DNA of 64,000 nucleotides from Cunninghamella blakesleeana (lineage: Eukaryota > Mucoromycota > Mucoromycetes > Mucorales > Cunninghamellaceae). Location: NCBI GenBank assembly GCA_017871115.1, contig JAFCIZ010000001.1, positions 1,469,501-1,533,500 of the forward strand, written 5' to 3'. Of the stretch, positions 1-12,403 are shown in pieces (the first letter of the stretch is position 1; each line of letters starts with the position of its first letter). Both the position numbers and the translations under genes were made by a program. Under the pieces are notes generated by a model that was not told where the DNA came from, ran no database searches, and saw nothing but the letters and a program-made list of their open reading frames with translations.

Positions 1-392
1 TTTTTTTTCTACTTAAGGATATACTAATCAAAGTGCTACTTGTTTATAATAATAAATTGTGAACCTTTATAAAATTATATTTTATTTCCATCCGATATTA
101 TATTTTTTAAATAGTACAACAACTTTATTATTTTATTTTTATTATTCTATGAATAAAATCAATATTATAAGTTAACTATTACGTATATTTCATTATACTA
201 TAAAAATCATATTAAAAAAAAGGATGGAAATATATGCATATAAAAAATAATGAGAATAGTTCTCTAGCAAAGAATATATAATTTTTTTAAAACTCAGTTT
301 TTTTTAAAATACTGAGTTTGACTTTTTTTTATTTTTTTACTCTCTTTCCTTTATTAAAAAAATAGATATAAATTATTCTTCCTAAAATAGCT
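1..392. other. AT-rich upstream flank
   Basis: No coding region is supported on either strand. The stretch is AT-rich with T-runs just before the start codon at 393, as in most 5' flanks of this window. It presumably holds the promoter and 5' leader of the next gene, but I see no specific site. Confidence 0.5.
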
Positions 393-1466
393 ATGGCTAA
401 CAGCGCATGGGGAGTACCTATACCCGAAGACAAAGACTATGATCAAGAGAGTGGATCAGAATATGATTCATATGAATCTGACTCTTATAGTGAAGATGCA
501 GACGATGACTATGGAGAATTACAAATGTCGAGTTGGGGAAATCAAAGCACTTCAGCACCACAACAAACTGCTTCTTTTGATGTACCTATTACTGATTGGC
601 ATAAACTTATGGATCCTTCTGTACAAATAAAGGCTGGAGAGATTGGATCGGGTGGTTTACATCGTCAAGGAAAAAATTATAAACCTGTGGATGAACAAGC
701 TATTTTAAATCAACGTTTAAAAGGAACACCTGTTCCTAGCGGTAGTAAAAGTAAGAAAAAGGGAAGTAGTAAAAAGAAATCTGGCAATAGTGATCCCTCA
801 GTATCTTCTGTTCCTAAAAAAAAAAAAAAAAAATCCACTACACTACGTCCTCCTTCATCAAGTGCTGTTCGATCCCGTCTTCCTTTAAGCAATTCAGTCT
901 GGGGTGGCTCTGAATTAGCGTCTACTCCTTTCTGGGAAACTTCTGGATCTGGTGCCTCTAAATATGCTACAAATCGAACAGCCGCTACTACTTCTACTCA
1001 AAGACAACAACAATATCCTCCTTCACATACTTCCAAACAACATGATTCTCAACGAAAATCGCTATCACCACATAGTAATCATCGCGAACCAAAATATCAG
1101 CCCTCATCGGCCAAGGTTAATCAACCTACACCTGTACGATCAGCATCAAAACCTTTCCTTGGATCAGCTTCTTCAAAATACGCCAATAGTTCAACAACTA
1201 ATTCGACTTCATTATCAGAGAAACATAAAGTACTTCCACTTCTTCCATCTAAAGAAGCCGTTTTGAAATTAAATATTGAAATTACCCCAGGTATTAGTGC
1301 TGTTTTGGATATTTATGAAACAAATGATTACAAAAAATTAGTTAGAGAATTTGGTGAAAAGCATCATCTAAAGATATCAGAGGAAGCTGAAAATGCTTTT
1401 GCTGAAAAAATAAGTGTGTTGATCAAGAATGTTAATAGAAGCGTGCATATTAATGAATTGGATTAA
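393..1466 (+). CDS. Uncharacterised Ser/Lys-rich protein with conserved-looking C-terminus
   Basis: An uninterrupted 357-residue reading frame; I do not recognise the family. The N-terminus (about residues 10-45) is very acidic with Asp, Glu, Ser and Tyr. The middle (about 110-290) is low-complexity Ser/Pro/Gln/Lys and probably disordered, including six consecutive Lys encoded by an 18-A run at 816-833. The last 70 or so residues look like a small folded alpha/beta domain (ITPGISAVLDIYETNDYKKL, then a helix-rich tail), suggestive of a ubiquitin-like or adaptor fold but not assignable by eye. The ATG at 393 is preceded by a T-rich leader and is the first in frame. No signal peptide or membrane segment is visible. 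It could be a cytoskeletal or trafficking adaptor; function is unknown. Confidence 0.75.
   Translation: MANSAWGVPIPEDKDYDQESGSEYDSYESDSYSEDADDDYGELQMSSWGNQSTSAPQQTASFDVPITDWHKLMDPSVQIKAGEIGSGGLHRQGKNYKPVDEQAILNQRLKGTPVPSGSKSKKKGSSKKKSGNSDPSVSSVPKKKKKKSTTLRPPSSSAVRSRLPLSNSVWGGSELASTPFWETSGSGASKYATNRTAATTSTQRQQQYPPSHTSKQHDSQRKSLSPHSNHREPKYQPSSAKVNQPTPVRSASKPFLGSASSKYANSSTTNSTSLSEKHKVLPLLPSKEAVLKLNIEITPGISAVLDIYETNDYKKLVREFGEKHHLKISEEAENAFAEKISVLIKNVNRSVHINELD
816..833 (+). repeat. 18-A homopolymer inside coding sequence
   Basis: Eighteen consecutive A encode six Lys within the first gene. Runs of this length are prone to replication, polymerase or ribosome slippage and to assembly error. Confidence 0.9.
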
Positions 1467-2745
1467 TGCAACAAAAAAAAAAATTAATCACTTCATCATT
1501 TTTTTTTTTATTGTAATAAATATGATAAATAATAATAGTTAAATGTTATCAGTCAAATATCAATAATAATAGTGATAATTAAAAAGAAAAAATAATAATA
1601 ATAAAGAAAAAATAATAATAATAACAATGTAATAACAGGTTTACATATTACTTCCTTTTGTTGTTACTTTTTCCTTCCTTATTTTCCCTTTTTTATACTA
1701 TGTTAATAATTTTTATACCTTTTAATATGTGGTTTTACTTCTCTTAAAAAAAAAGATAAGGGCAAAAAGTGTTGATCGAGGTTAGCTGGTCTATTACGAT
1801 TATTTTTAAAAAATTAAATTTTAGCTTACTAGCTGGCTATTTTGTAAGGTTGATATTTATTTTATGAATGTATATTTCTTTTTCTTTTCCTTCTGCTTTT
1901 TGTAGTAACTAACATTTTGTTTTTTTTAAAGATAAAATTAAAGTTTTGGCCTTCATATGTATTTACGTGTTTGTTGTTATTTTATATTTTTTTTTTTTGA
2001 AATATAAATTATATACTCTGATATATAGTAAAAAATATAAAAAAGGAAAGGAAATAGTTTTAATGATAAAATCAAGTGTAATATTGATGCAAAAGACATG
2101 ATGTGTTTCGTAAATAAACTGATTTTATTCTATTACATATAGTATTATTGAAATAAAATGAAAGATATTATTATGTGCACATGATAATATTTTGATTAGT
2201 ATACTAATCAATAAAATATATAATTAATATTAACGAATAAAAATCAATACATTGTTTTTATTTTTTTATCTATTGATTATTAATCAAGCACATCGCTCTT
2301 CATGCACACACCCAAATCTATTTAAATAAATTCATAGTGGTATTATTTTAAAGCATGATACTTGAAAAAATCGTAAAAAAGAAAGCGTTATAATATCGCA
2401 AATTTAATAAAGAATATAAATTCAATAACATGTATGGCGTTAGTATATATTTATAAATATATGATGAATAATTTTAATATAAAGCAAAGTAGCACTATGG
2501 AAGTTTAGACATTCATTAGTAAAAGCTTACCACAATTTTTTTAAGTCGGCGCTAGCCTTGATTTTTTTCGCGTCGCGTAGGAAAAAATAAAAACTCAAAT
2601 TTTTATTTTTAATATTTTTCTCCCTCTCTTTTCGTTTTTAATTTTTTCTTTCATTATTATTATTTATAAATTAGTGTACTTTTATTTTATTTAATCTTTG
2701 TATATACTTTTATCTAATTTTAATAATAATACAAACCTTAACATC
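1467..2745. other. Intergenic region with RNR1 promoter
   Basis: About 1.3 kb without credible genes. It is AT-rich with simple A/T tracts. The only GC-rich island is at 2543-2580, described separately as a candidate cell-cycle element. Confidence 0.6.
2561..2580. promoter_or_regulatory. Candidate MBF/E2F-type site upstream of RNR1
   Basis: A T-run followed by CGCGTCGCG lies about 165 bp upstream of the RNR1 start codon, in flanking DNA otherwise almost free of CG. Ribonucleotide reductase genes are classic G1/S targets of MBF (ACGCGT core) in yeasts and E2F (TTTSSCGC) in animals and plants. The site fits that pattern, but binding is inferred only. Confidence 0.4.
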
Positions 2746-5480
2746 ATGCCTATGTTTGTTTATAAAAGAGGTAAATCATAAAAATACTTTTTTTTATATG
2801 TATTAAGTTTGAAAAGCAAAACGAATATTTTTGTTTTATGTTCAAGTAGCTTTTATTTATTCATGTATTTTTATTTATTTTCACATACGTGTTAAACAGA
2901 TGGTCGACAAGAACAAGTTGCTTTTGATAAGGTAAATTGCTTTATTATTATTTATTGCTATTATTACTATTAAAATTATTATTAAGATCTTAAAATTATT
3001 TTATTCATATATTTATATATATTACGCTTATTTATATTTTCAATAGATCACAGCAAGAATTAATAAATTATGCTATGGTTTAGATACTAACTATGTTGAT
3101 CCTGTTGCAATTACACAAAAAGTATATACTCATAATAGTAATATTTAATTGATTAATGATATTGCCTTGACGGTGAATATATAATTGTTTTTTATACGCG
3201 CATATATTTATTATTTCAATTACTATGTATTATTATTATTTTATATAGGTAATATCAGGTGTATATCAAGGTGTTACTACAGTTGAGTTAGATAATCTTG
3301 CTGCTGAAACTGCTGCTTATATGACCACTACTCATCCAGATTATGCCATTCTTGCTGCACGTATTGCTATTTCCAACTTGCATAAAGAAACTAAAAAGGC
3401 TTTTTCTCAAGTGATTGAAGATTTATATACTTATGTGAATCCTAAGACCGGTAAATCCGCTTCCATGATTTCTGAGCACATCTATCAAATTGTACAAAAG
3501 AATGCTGATCGATTAAACTCTGCTATTATTTATGATCGTGATTTTGGCTACAACTTTTTTGGGTTCAAGACTTTAGAAAGATCCTATCTTTTAAAAATCA
3601 ATGGTAAAGTAGCTGAACGTCCTCAACATTTAATTATGCGTGTCGCTGTTGGTATTCATGGAGAAGATATCGACTCTGCTATTGAAACTTATAATTTAAT
3701 GTCAGAAAAGTATTTCACTCATGCAAGTCCTACCTTATTCAACGCTGGTACACCACGCCCTCAATTGTCTTCTTGTTTTTTACTTACCATGAAAGAAGAT
3801 TCTATTGAAGGTATTTATGAGACACTTAAAGTGTGTGCTCAAATCTCTAAAACAGCAGGTGGAATTGGCCTTAATATTCATAATATTCGTGCAACAGGTT
3901 CTTATATTGCTGGTACAAATGGTTATTCCAATGGTATTTTGCCTATGCTTCGTGTATTTAATAATACAGCTCGTTATGTTGATCAAGGTGGTAACAAACG
4001 TCCTGGGGCTTTTGCTATGTATCTTGAGCCTTGGCATCCTGATATTTTCACCTTTTTGGATCTTCGTAAAAATGTAGGTAAAGATGAAATTCGTGCCCGT
4101 GATCTCTTTTATGCATTATGGATTCCTGATCTTTTTATGAAACGCGTTGAAGCCAATGGTGAATGGTCCTTGTTTTGTCCAAGCGAAGCTCCTGGGTTAC
4201 ATGATGTTTGGGGTGATGAATTTGATGCCTTGTATGAAAAATATGAACGTGAAGGTCGTGCTCGTTCTACTATTAAAGCTCAAAAATTATGGTATGCAAT
4301 TTTAGAAGCTCAAACAGAAACTGGGAATCCCTTCATGTTATATAAAGATGCTTGTAATCGTAAATCCAATCAACAAAATTTAGGTACCATCAAGTGTAGT
4401 AATTTATGTACCGAAATTGTAGAATATTCAAGCCCTGATGAAGTAGCTGTTTGTAACCTTGCAAGTATTGCTTTACCTTCATATGTAGTAAATCGTAAAA
4501 CATTTGATTTTAAAAAATTACATCAAGTTACTAAGGTCATTGCTAAAAATTTAAATAAGATTATTGATATCAATTATTATCCTGTCATTGAAGCTGAAAC
4601 ATCTAACAAACGTCATCGTCCTATTGGGTTAGGTGTAAATGGTCTTGCTGATGCTTTTATGTTATTACGTTATCCTTTTGATTCTGATGAAGCTAAGCAA
4701 TTAAATCAGCAAATTTTTGAAACCATTTATCATGCAGCTTTAGAAGCTTCATGTGAATTGGCTCAAGTAGAAGGCACATACGAAACTTATCAAGGTAGTC
4801 CCGTCTCAAAAGGTCAATTGCAATATGATATGTGGGGTGTTACACCATCATCTCTTTGGGATTGGGATAGTTTAAAAGAAAAAATTAAACAACACGGTAT
4901 CCGTAATTCTTTATTAGTTGCACCTATGCCTACTGCTTCCACTTCCCAAATCCTTGGTTTTAATGAATGTTTTGAACCTTATACCTCCAATTTATATACA
5001 CGACGTGTCCTTGCTGGTGAATTCCAAATTGTGAACCCTTGGTTGTTAAAGGATTTAGTAGAACTTGGTATTTGGAATGAAGATGTCAAGAATCGTATCA
5101 TGTCTGATAATGGCTCTGTGCAAAATATTACCAATATCCCTGCTCAACTTAAAGCTATTTATAAGACAGTATGGGAAATTTCACAAAGAACTTTAATTGA
5201 TATGGCAGCTGATAGAGGTGCTTTTATTGATCAAAGTCAAAGTTTAAATATTTTTATTGGTGAACCTAACTTTGGTAAATTAACAAGTATGCACTTTTAT
5301 GGCTGGAAAAAAGGTCTTAAAACTGGTATGTATTATCTTCGTACACGTCCTGCTGTGGACGCTATCAAATTTACTGTTGATCAACTTTCTCTCAAAGATT
5401 CTAAAAAGAAAGAAGATAATGAAGCTGATATGTTGTGTTCTTTAGATAATAAGGATGCCTGTATTAGTTGTAGCGGTTAA
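2746..5480 (+). CDS. RNR1: Ribonucleoside-diphosphate reductase large subunit
   Basis: Class Ia R1 subunit; reduces NDPs to dNDPs with the R2 subunit in the cytosol. Four exons: 2746-2770, 2900-2931, 3047-3121 and 3249-5480, giving 787 aa. The first two exons (25 and 32 nt) are tiny but restore the family start ([16 protein letters not shown]), the beginning of the N-terminal ATP-cone allosteric domain. Key residues: redox cysteines C220 (in SSCFLL) and C446 (in VCNLAS), the thiyl-radical site N429-L-C431-T-E433, the substrate-binding loop [10 protein letters not shown], and a C-terminal CISCSG shuttle pair. Length is near the lower end for fungi. All introns are canonical GT-AG and all phases check. 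No truncation is seen. Confidence 0.97.
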
Positions 5481-6736
5481 AAAAATAAGGAATCTATTAT
5501 TTTTACTATTCTTTTATATATTATAATATTATTTTAAATAACATTCATTAGTTTGCATATTTCATTAAAGAAATTATTTACATTTTTTTTTATTTATTTT
5601 CCTCCCCATCTTTTTTATCAATTACATAAATAAATTTTTTTTATAATGTCGTATATATATACTTATATATATATATTCATATTTTATTAATATCATATAT
5701 CTATACATACTCTACTAAAGCTAGAAAGGGAAAGTCAATTTTTATATAGATTTTGATTTCGTTTTATTATTGCTTTTTTTTTTCTTTTTTTTTTTTATGA
5801 TATATTTGATTTGTATTATTCTTATTGTTTTATATCTTGACATTATTTTAACTGTTCCACTTGGTTGCCATTTTTTTATTAGTTCTTATGCAAATATTAT
5901 GCTATAGCAATGTATATAAATTTTATTTTAATAAAATGTTATTTTTTTATACATATATTTGTATGTTATTTTATTATTTATTTTTATTTATTTATTTATT
6001 TGGTTAGTTTTCACTTATTAACTAAAAATCCATCATAACATGAATTTATTACTTTTATAGATCCTATTATTTTTTAAAAAAAACCTAATTTATTCAAGAA
6101 AATCAGATTTGTGCTTTTTTTAAAAACCCGATCGTAAGGACTCCTATTAAAAGGCCGACTCTACTGACTTTTTCTCATAAATTCGTCATTTTAGAATAAA
6201 AATATACCACCTATCCAAAAAAAGTCATTTATAAATATGTTGATAGCTATTTTATAAATAGAAAAAAAAATAATTGTATTAAAAAAAGTATTAGATAAAT
6301 AAAATTGAGATAATGTGTTAACAAATTTTAATATAATAAATGTCATGTTTATATATAAAAAAAAATTCATTAAAATATGAACATAAGAGAAAATTTCTTC
6401 TACATATATATAATTTATATATTTATACGTGAAATGGCTAATTGCTAAAATGACAAATTTATAGGTTTAAAAAAAACCATAAGAGCCCTCGTCAATTCTC
6501 TAAGAGATCTTTTAAAATGGCGACGCCTTTGGCAAATTAGGTAAGAGATAAATTGGTCAGGAGAAAAAATGTCGGAATTTTAATTTTTTGAAACTTTGTC
6601 CACTTTTTCCCCTAGAGAGTAATTTTTCTTCTCTTCATTATCTTTTAAAATATACTTGTATAGTTTGATAAACACGTAGACTATACATATACATATATAT
6701 ATATATATATATATTAATAATAATAATCAACAATCA
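5481..6736. other. Intergenic, AT-rich
   Basis: 1.26 kb with long A/T tracts and no supportable gene. A slightly more complex stretch at about 6475-6600 (with ATGGCGACGCC and AAATTAGGTAAGAG) lies just upstream of the next gene and may be its promoter or a non-coding 5' exon. Nothing else is recognised. Confidence 0.5.
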
Positions 6737-7429
6737 ATGAAAGAAATATATATTATTCATCAATGTATGTTTTGCGAAAATACAACCTATACAAAAGCTC
6801 AGCGTTTAAGAGATCACATATTAAATTTCCATGGTATTCAATGTCAATCAACTTGTAAAGAAAGAAGAAAAAACTCTGCGAATATTACATTTACCATCGA
6901 TCGAAGTAAAGGAACTATAGATTGTTTCGGCTGTTGTTACTGTGCCAGTTATTTTACGGATTTATCTTTATTAAAACATCATATAATAGAAATACATATT
7001 TCAATACCAATAGTAAAGTAAAAAAAATAGAAAAGAAAACCTATGATAGATAGGAAAGTGGTTTATGTTTGTACAGTTTTATTAACTTATTATTTGAATA
7101 CCTTTTTTTATTTTATTTTGTTTTTTAGACTGACCAAGCTGAAAATAGCTCTCCACTTCGTATTAGAAAATATAAAGTAACAGAGGTTAAAGAGAATGTA
7201 TTATTGACCGAGAAAAGCACTAAAGTAAGTAAAAAAGTAATTATTTTAAAATATACAATGATTAATATCGACTTTATACTACACTTTTATTTATGTAAAT
7301 ACTCTTTTTCTTTATTTATATTATTAGTGGGTTGTTGGTAATATTGATGTATCTACTACTCTTTATTCTTTTCGGGATCAAATTATTAGAATGAATGAGG
7401 ATCATAAGCCGTTGTCTGACACAGAAATA

Positions 7430-7484
<55 letters not shown>

Positions 7485-8904
7485 TATAATAAATGATTTT
7501 TACTTTATTTTAAAAAATACTTTCTTATTATTTAATAGAGTATTGGACTACATATTTGTCTTTGGAAAAGAACAGGAGAAAATAAGTGTTACATGCTTTA
7601 GTTTGGAAAATTATAGACAAGTAGTAAATGATATCCTTTATTTGAAAATGGAAAATATCGTTCCTAAAAGCAGCCTTGTAAATAAATGGTGTAATCAACT
7701 TTCAAATGTAAAAGCATAAAATATGCAAATTCAAATATATATTAAATACTAATTCATATATATATATATTTCATTTAAATAATAGGGAAATGTTTTCTCT
7801 TGGCGTGATGTAAAACTAAAAACGATTCCAATGTTATATGAAGCTATTCAATCAACTAACGAAGATGATCTTCTTGCTGCTGATATAATACATAATTTGT
7901 AAATTAATAGGTTAAATAACATAATATATATACATGTATATAAAGGGTTATATATAAATATAAGTATATCTAATTAGAATCGGGTATGTTTTTTTTATTT
8001 ATATTTATTAAAATAAAAGGGCTGGCCGAATTTTGGATAGTCCTGATAGAAAAAACATGTTGGAGGATAGTTTTGCTCATAAATATCTCGATGTTATTCT
8101 TGAAACTATCTTTGGAAGTGAAAGACGGTTTAAACAGGACTGGTAAATACTATATATGTACATATATACATATTAATATTTACATGTTTTTTATTGATTA
8201 ACATATTCCCATTTTCTTTTGTATTTTCTTTTTTTTTACCTTAATAGGGCAAATGGATCATTATTAGGGAATAAGCGCAAATTAGAATGCCTTGATAGTA
8301 GTAATGATGAAGAAAATGATAATGATAATGAAAATCAAAATATTTTATATAAACCAGATTGGCTTGTTTACACAAAATCATGGAGAACAAAAGCTGTTTT
8401 AGGTGTTATGGAATTAAAAGTCGCCTACAAAAGGAATCCAAGTTTAATATCTGATTTTGTAAAGCTAGGTAGAGAAATGAAATTAACATTAAACGAATTG
8501 ATATATCGTGGCATTAAAAATCCGATGGTTTGTGGTATTTTGATTGAAGGTATAAATATATATATATATAAATGATAAAAAAATTGATGAAAATAAAAAA
8601 TTAACATATATATACCTTTTTTTTCAACTCAGGTTTTGAATGTCAGACATTTGTAATGGATCTCAACTATGATGGTATATACCGTTTATCGGCTATATCT
8701 AAATTTAAATTATGTTGTAATATTCAAGAATTTGTACTATTTCCTACACTATTCAACAATATTTTATATCTAAAGAAATTAAGTATGGAAGTGGCATTAC
8801 AAGTTGAAAAATGTGATTTGGATCGACAATTAGGCAAAGAAATTGAAGGAAGTATTCCGCTAAATTGGATTAGGCCAATGGTGGGTTCCATCAAGCGTTT
8901 ATAA
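6737..8904 (+). CDS. C2H2 zinc-finger protein with PD-(D/E)XK-like C-terminal region
   Basis: Eight exons joined by phase-consistent GT-AG introns: 6737-7012, 7129-7224, 7328-7431, 7539-7707, 7786-7898, 8020-8142, 8248-8549, 8633-8904; 484 aa. The N-terminus has two Cys/His groups (CMFC...HILNFH and CCYC...HHIIEIH), the second with classic C-x2-C-x12-H spacing. The middle is unrecognised. In the C-terminal half, P330-D331 is followed 18 residues later by E349-L-K351, the pattern of the PD-(D/E)XK nuclease fold. It is followed by a conserved-looking block (SDFVKLGREM, CGILIEGFECQTFVMDLNYD) that I associate with large uncharacterised families in Mucorales. The exon 6 acceptor (aaag) is weak. 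Nuclease activity is inference. A domesticated mobile-element or effector-like origin is possible. Confidence 0.65.
7434..7482 (+). repeat. 49-A homopolymer immediately after a splice donor
   Basis: The third intron of the zinc-finger gene starts with GT and then runs into 49 consecutive A. The tract occupies almost half of the 107-nt intron. Confidence 0.9.
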
Positions 8905-9698
8905 AAAACTATGGGCATATATTCCCGTCTTCATCCGCTGAAAGTAGAAAAAAGACTTTTTGATCAAGAACATAATCATTTATTAAACTTTTATTCCGAT
9001 AATTTTATTTGCTTAGCGTTGATTTTTAAAGTTACCATTGAATTTCTCTATTATTTCGGAAATACGATAATTTTCTTTCTATTCGACCTATTCTCCTTTT
9101 AATATACCATTATTATATCTAGTGATTAATATTATTATTATTTATAAACTCCCTTTTTATGTTGTATATACTTTTTTATTTATTTGTTTTTTTTTTAAAA
9201 GTGTACTTTTTTTATATTATATATTTAATTTTTTTTTCATCATTATTATCATGAAAACGGAAAAAATAAAAAGTAGTATGAAAGTAATAATAATAATAAT
9301 AATTTTTGTGTGTTACCAAGATCATTGGTCTAGGTTCTTTTTTGAGTGGGGAACTTAATAATATTTTATTTAGTGATTCAATTTTTTTCTCTCTTTCTTT
9401 TTTTTTTTTTTCTTTTTTTTTTTTTTTGATTTCCTATATTATTTTATACCCTCCCCCTCTTTCTTTCTTTTTTCTTCTTTTTTCTTCTTTTTCTTTTATT
9501 TTATTTCAGCTTTTTAATTGATTTCTTTATTTCTTCAAAAAAAAAAAAATTAAAATAATATTATAGGCTCGCTGAGCCTTTTCGCTTCATTTACAACTCT
9601 ATAAAATTCGTCTTCATTTTATCTATCTGTCTATTTATTAATTATAAAACACGTATTTAAACATATTCAACCATTATTAAACAATATATAAATGTACA
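8905..9698. other. Intergenic region before first flippase gene
   Basis: About 0.8 kb of T-rich, partly CT-rich sequence (9380-9520 is almost pure pyrimidine). Reading frames here are low-complexity Phe/Leu/Ile strings without coding character. No gene is supported. Confidence 0.5.
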
Positions 9699-12371
9699 AT
9701 GAACTTAAATAATAATAATAATACTGATGATATCAATCTTCATACTATGAGTACGCAAAGTAAAGTAAAATAACAATAATAATAAAAGATCTAAAAACAA
9801 GAGATTATTTATAAATATGATGATATTACACTTTTTATTCTGTTTCTATAAAGTGAATGACCAAACAGTAACAACCAAAATTATAACTATTAATATATTT
9901 CTTATACTACTTTATTCATATTTTATTTTTGCTTTTATTTTTATTTTTTAATTATTATTCTATTAATAGATGAACAACAGACTATTGAAACGAGTGATAT
10001 ACCTTTACTAACACCACCGCAACCAATATATAGAACCGAAGTAGTAGGGCATGATTCAACTTTATCGCTATCCGGATCTCATCCTATGCAAATATTGAAC
10101 TATGAAAATGAATCCACCGAAAGATTAGAAAGGTCATTTAATAATAGACAAAAGCATGATAGTCAACCGTCTTATGATGATGATAAAAAAGCATTTTTGT
10201 TCCATCACATTGATAATAATGGATCGAAAAATAGAAAGAATCAATCACCCTCCCATCATTCCTCTTCCTTCTCCTCATCCAAAACATCGCCTTCACCATT
10301 AAAAAAAGTATCATCGCCGTTCTCTCTTTTCTCTTCTATTTTTCGTCGTAAATCAAATAATAATGAGTCACGTATTATTCATATCAATCAACCTAGCTTA
10401 AATCAACAAAAACAATATTTACATAATCGTGTATCAACAGCAAAATATAATATGTTTACCTTTTTGCCAATTTTTTTATATGTGGAATTCAGTAAATCTG
10501 CCAATCTTTTTTTCTTATTTATCTCGGGAATCCAAGTAAGTAATGAACAATAATGGGCATTTGGAAAATCAGAATAATAATAATGATAATAATAATAATA
10601 AAATCAGGGATATATTTGTAAAATATATAAAAGAAATCAAAAGGAGGGAAAATAAATAAATAAAAAAATAATAGTTTAAAATACTAATAGTATTTATCCT
10701 GTACAAACGCTTTTATCTTTTTTATTTTATTTGTATTGCGATTATCCATTGCAATTATTAGCAAATACCAAATATTTCTCCAACTTCAAGGTGGACAACT
10801 TTAGTACCATTGGTGATCGTTTTATGTATTACTGCTATTAAAGAAATAATCGAAGACTATGTAAGTGATTCAGCTTTTTTTATTTTATTTTTTCTCCCTT
10901 GCTTTTCTCTCTCTTCTCCCTTCCCCCTTTTATATTTTTTTCATCTTTATATCACTCTCACTTCTCCCTTTCTTTTTATCCCTTTTATATAATTTTTCCC
11001 CTTTCTTTATTCAAAAAAAAAGAAAGAAACTCCTACACATATATACGCCTTTTCTTTACTTCGCCAAATCATTTTATAAAAAACGCTTATCTTTTTATTT
11101 TTATTTGACAAGTTTCATTTTAATCTGTCAAAAAAAAAAAAAGAAAGTGTTCCCCTGAATTCTTTTACTTATAAACTCCGTTATATAATATAAATGTGAA
11201 TTGTATTTATTTATTTTTCTTCATTTTCTATTTGAAAAAATATATAGGGCGTTCATAAATCGGATCATGAATTAAATGGCAGAAAATGTAAAGTTTTTGA
11301 TGGATCTCAGTTTGTAGTAAAACATTGGAGGGATATAAAAGTGGGCGATATTTGTCGTATAGAAAGTGGTGATTTTTTTCCTGCTGATTTAATCCTATTA
11401 AGTAGCTCGGAACCTGAAGGTCTATGCTATATTGAAACAAGTAATCTAGACGGGTAAAATAAATATACTATAATATAATGAAATAAAAATATAATAAAAA
11501 TAATAATAATAGAGACTAAAAATATATACTTTTTTAATTTTAATTTATATTTATATATAGTGAAGTAAATCTTAAAATCAAACAGGCCTTACCAGAAACA
11601 GCCAAGTTTATATCTCCGACATCTTTATCTAATATGAAAGGAACGATCCAATCTGAACATCCCAATAATCGTTTATATAATTATGATGGAACAATCACTT
11701 TACCTGTGGATAACAATGGGAAAGAAAAAAATTTTCCATTGGATCCAAATAAATTACTTTTACGTGGTGCCCAATTGAGAAATACAAGTTGGATTTATGG
11801 TCTTGTTGTATTTACTGGTCATGAAACAAAATTAATGTTAAATTCAAGGTAATGATAAATAAATATAAAATAACGAATAGAAATAAACAATATCAATTTC
11901 ATTATTATGTTCGTAGAATATTATTAATCATAATATATATATTTGTTTATATTTTATTATCAATATATATTCAGTAAAAAACCAACTAAAGCTTCGAATG
12001 TAACAAAAATCACCAATCGCAACATTTTATATTTATTTACCATGCTTGTGGTTATGAGTGTATTATGTTCTGTTGGGAATTTGGTCACAACGGTAAATAA
12101 CAATATAAATAAACGAAACTTGGATTATTTTATAATAGTCATACTCATTATTATTATTTTATATATTTATTTATTTATTGTATTTTATTATATATATATA
12201 TATATATTTAAAAAAAAATAGAATACCCTTGGTTCTAAATTAACATATATTGAAACGCCTGGTTCAGTAAACAAAGCTCGTGAATTTGGTTTTAGTATTT
12301 TAACATTTATGATTTTATTCAACAGTTTTATCCCAATCAGGTAATGGCACGGTAATATAAGTGTAGTCATG

Positions 12372-12403
<32 letters not shown>

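Noticed and set aside
710..892. Antisense frame opposite the Ser/Lys-rich protein
   Set aside because: Phe/Leu run is the complement of the poly-Lys region; shadow of the real gene.
8911..9521. Several short plus-strand frames after the zinc-finger gene
   Set aside because: T- and CT-tract translations (Phe, Leu, Ile, Ser) with no domain and overlapping one another.
10810..11158. Overlapping Phe/Leu/Ser-rich frames
   Set aside because: Lie in the pyrimidine-rich intron between flippase A exons 3 and 4.
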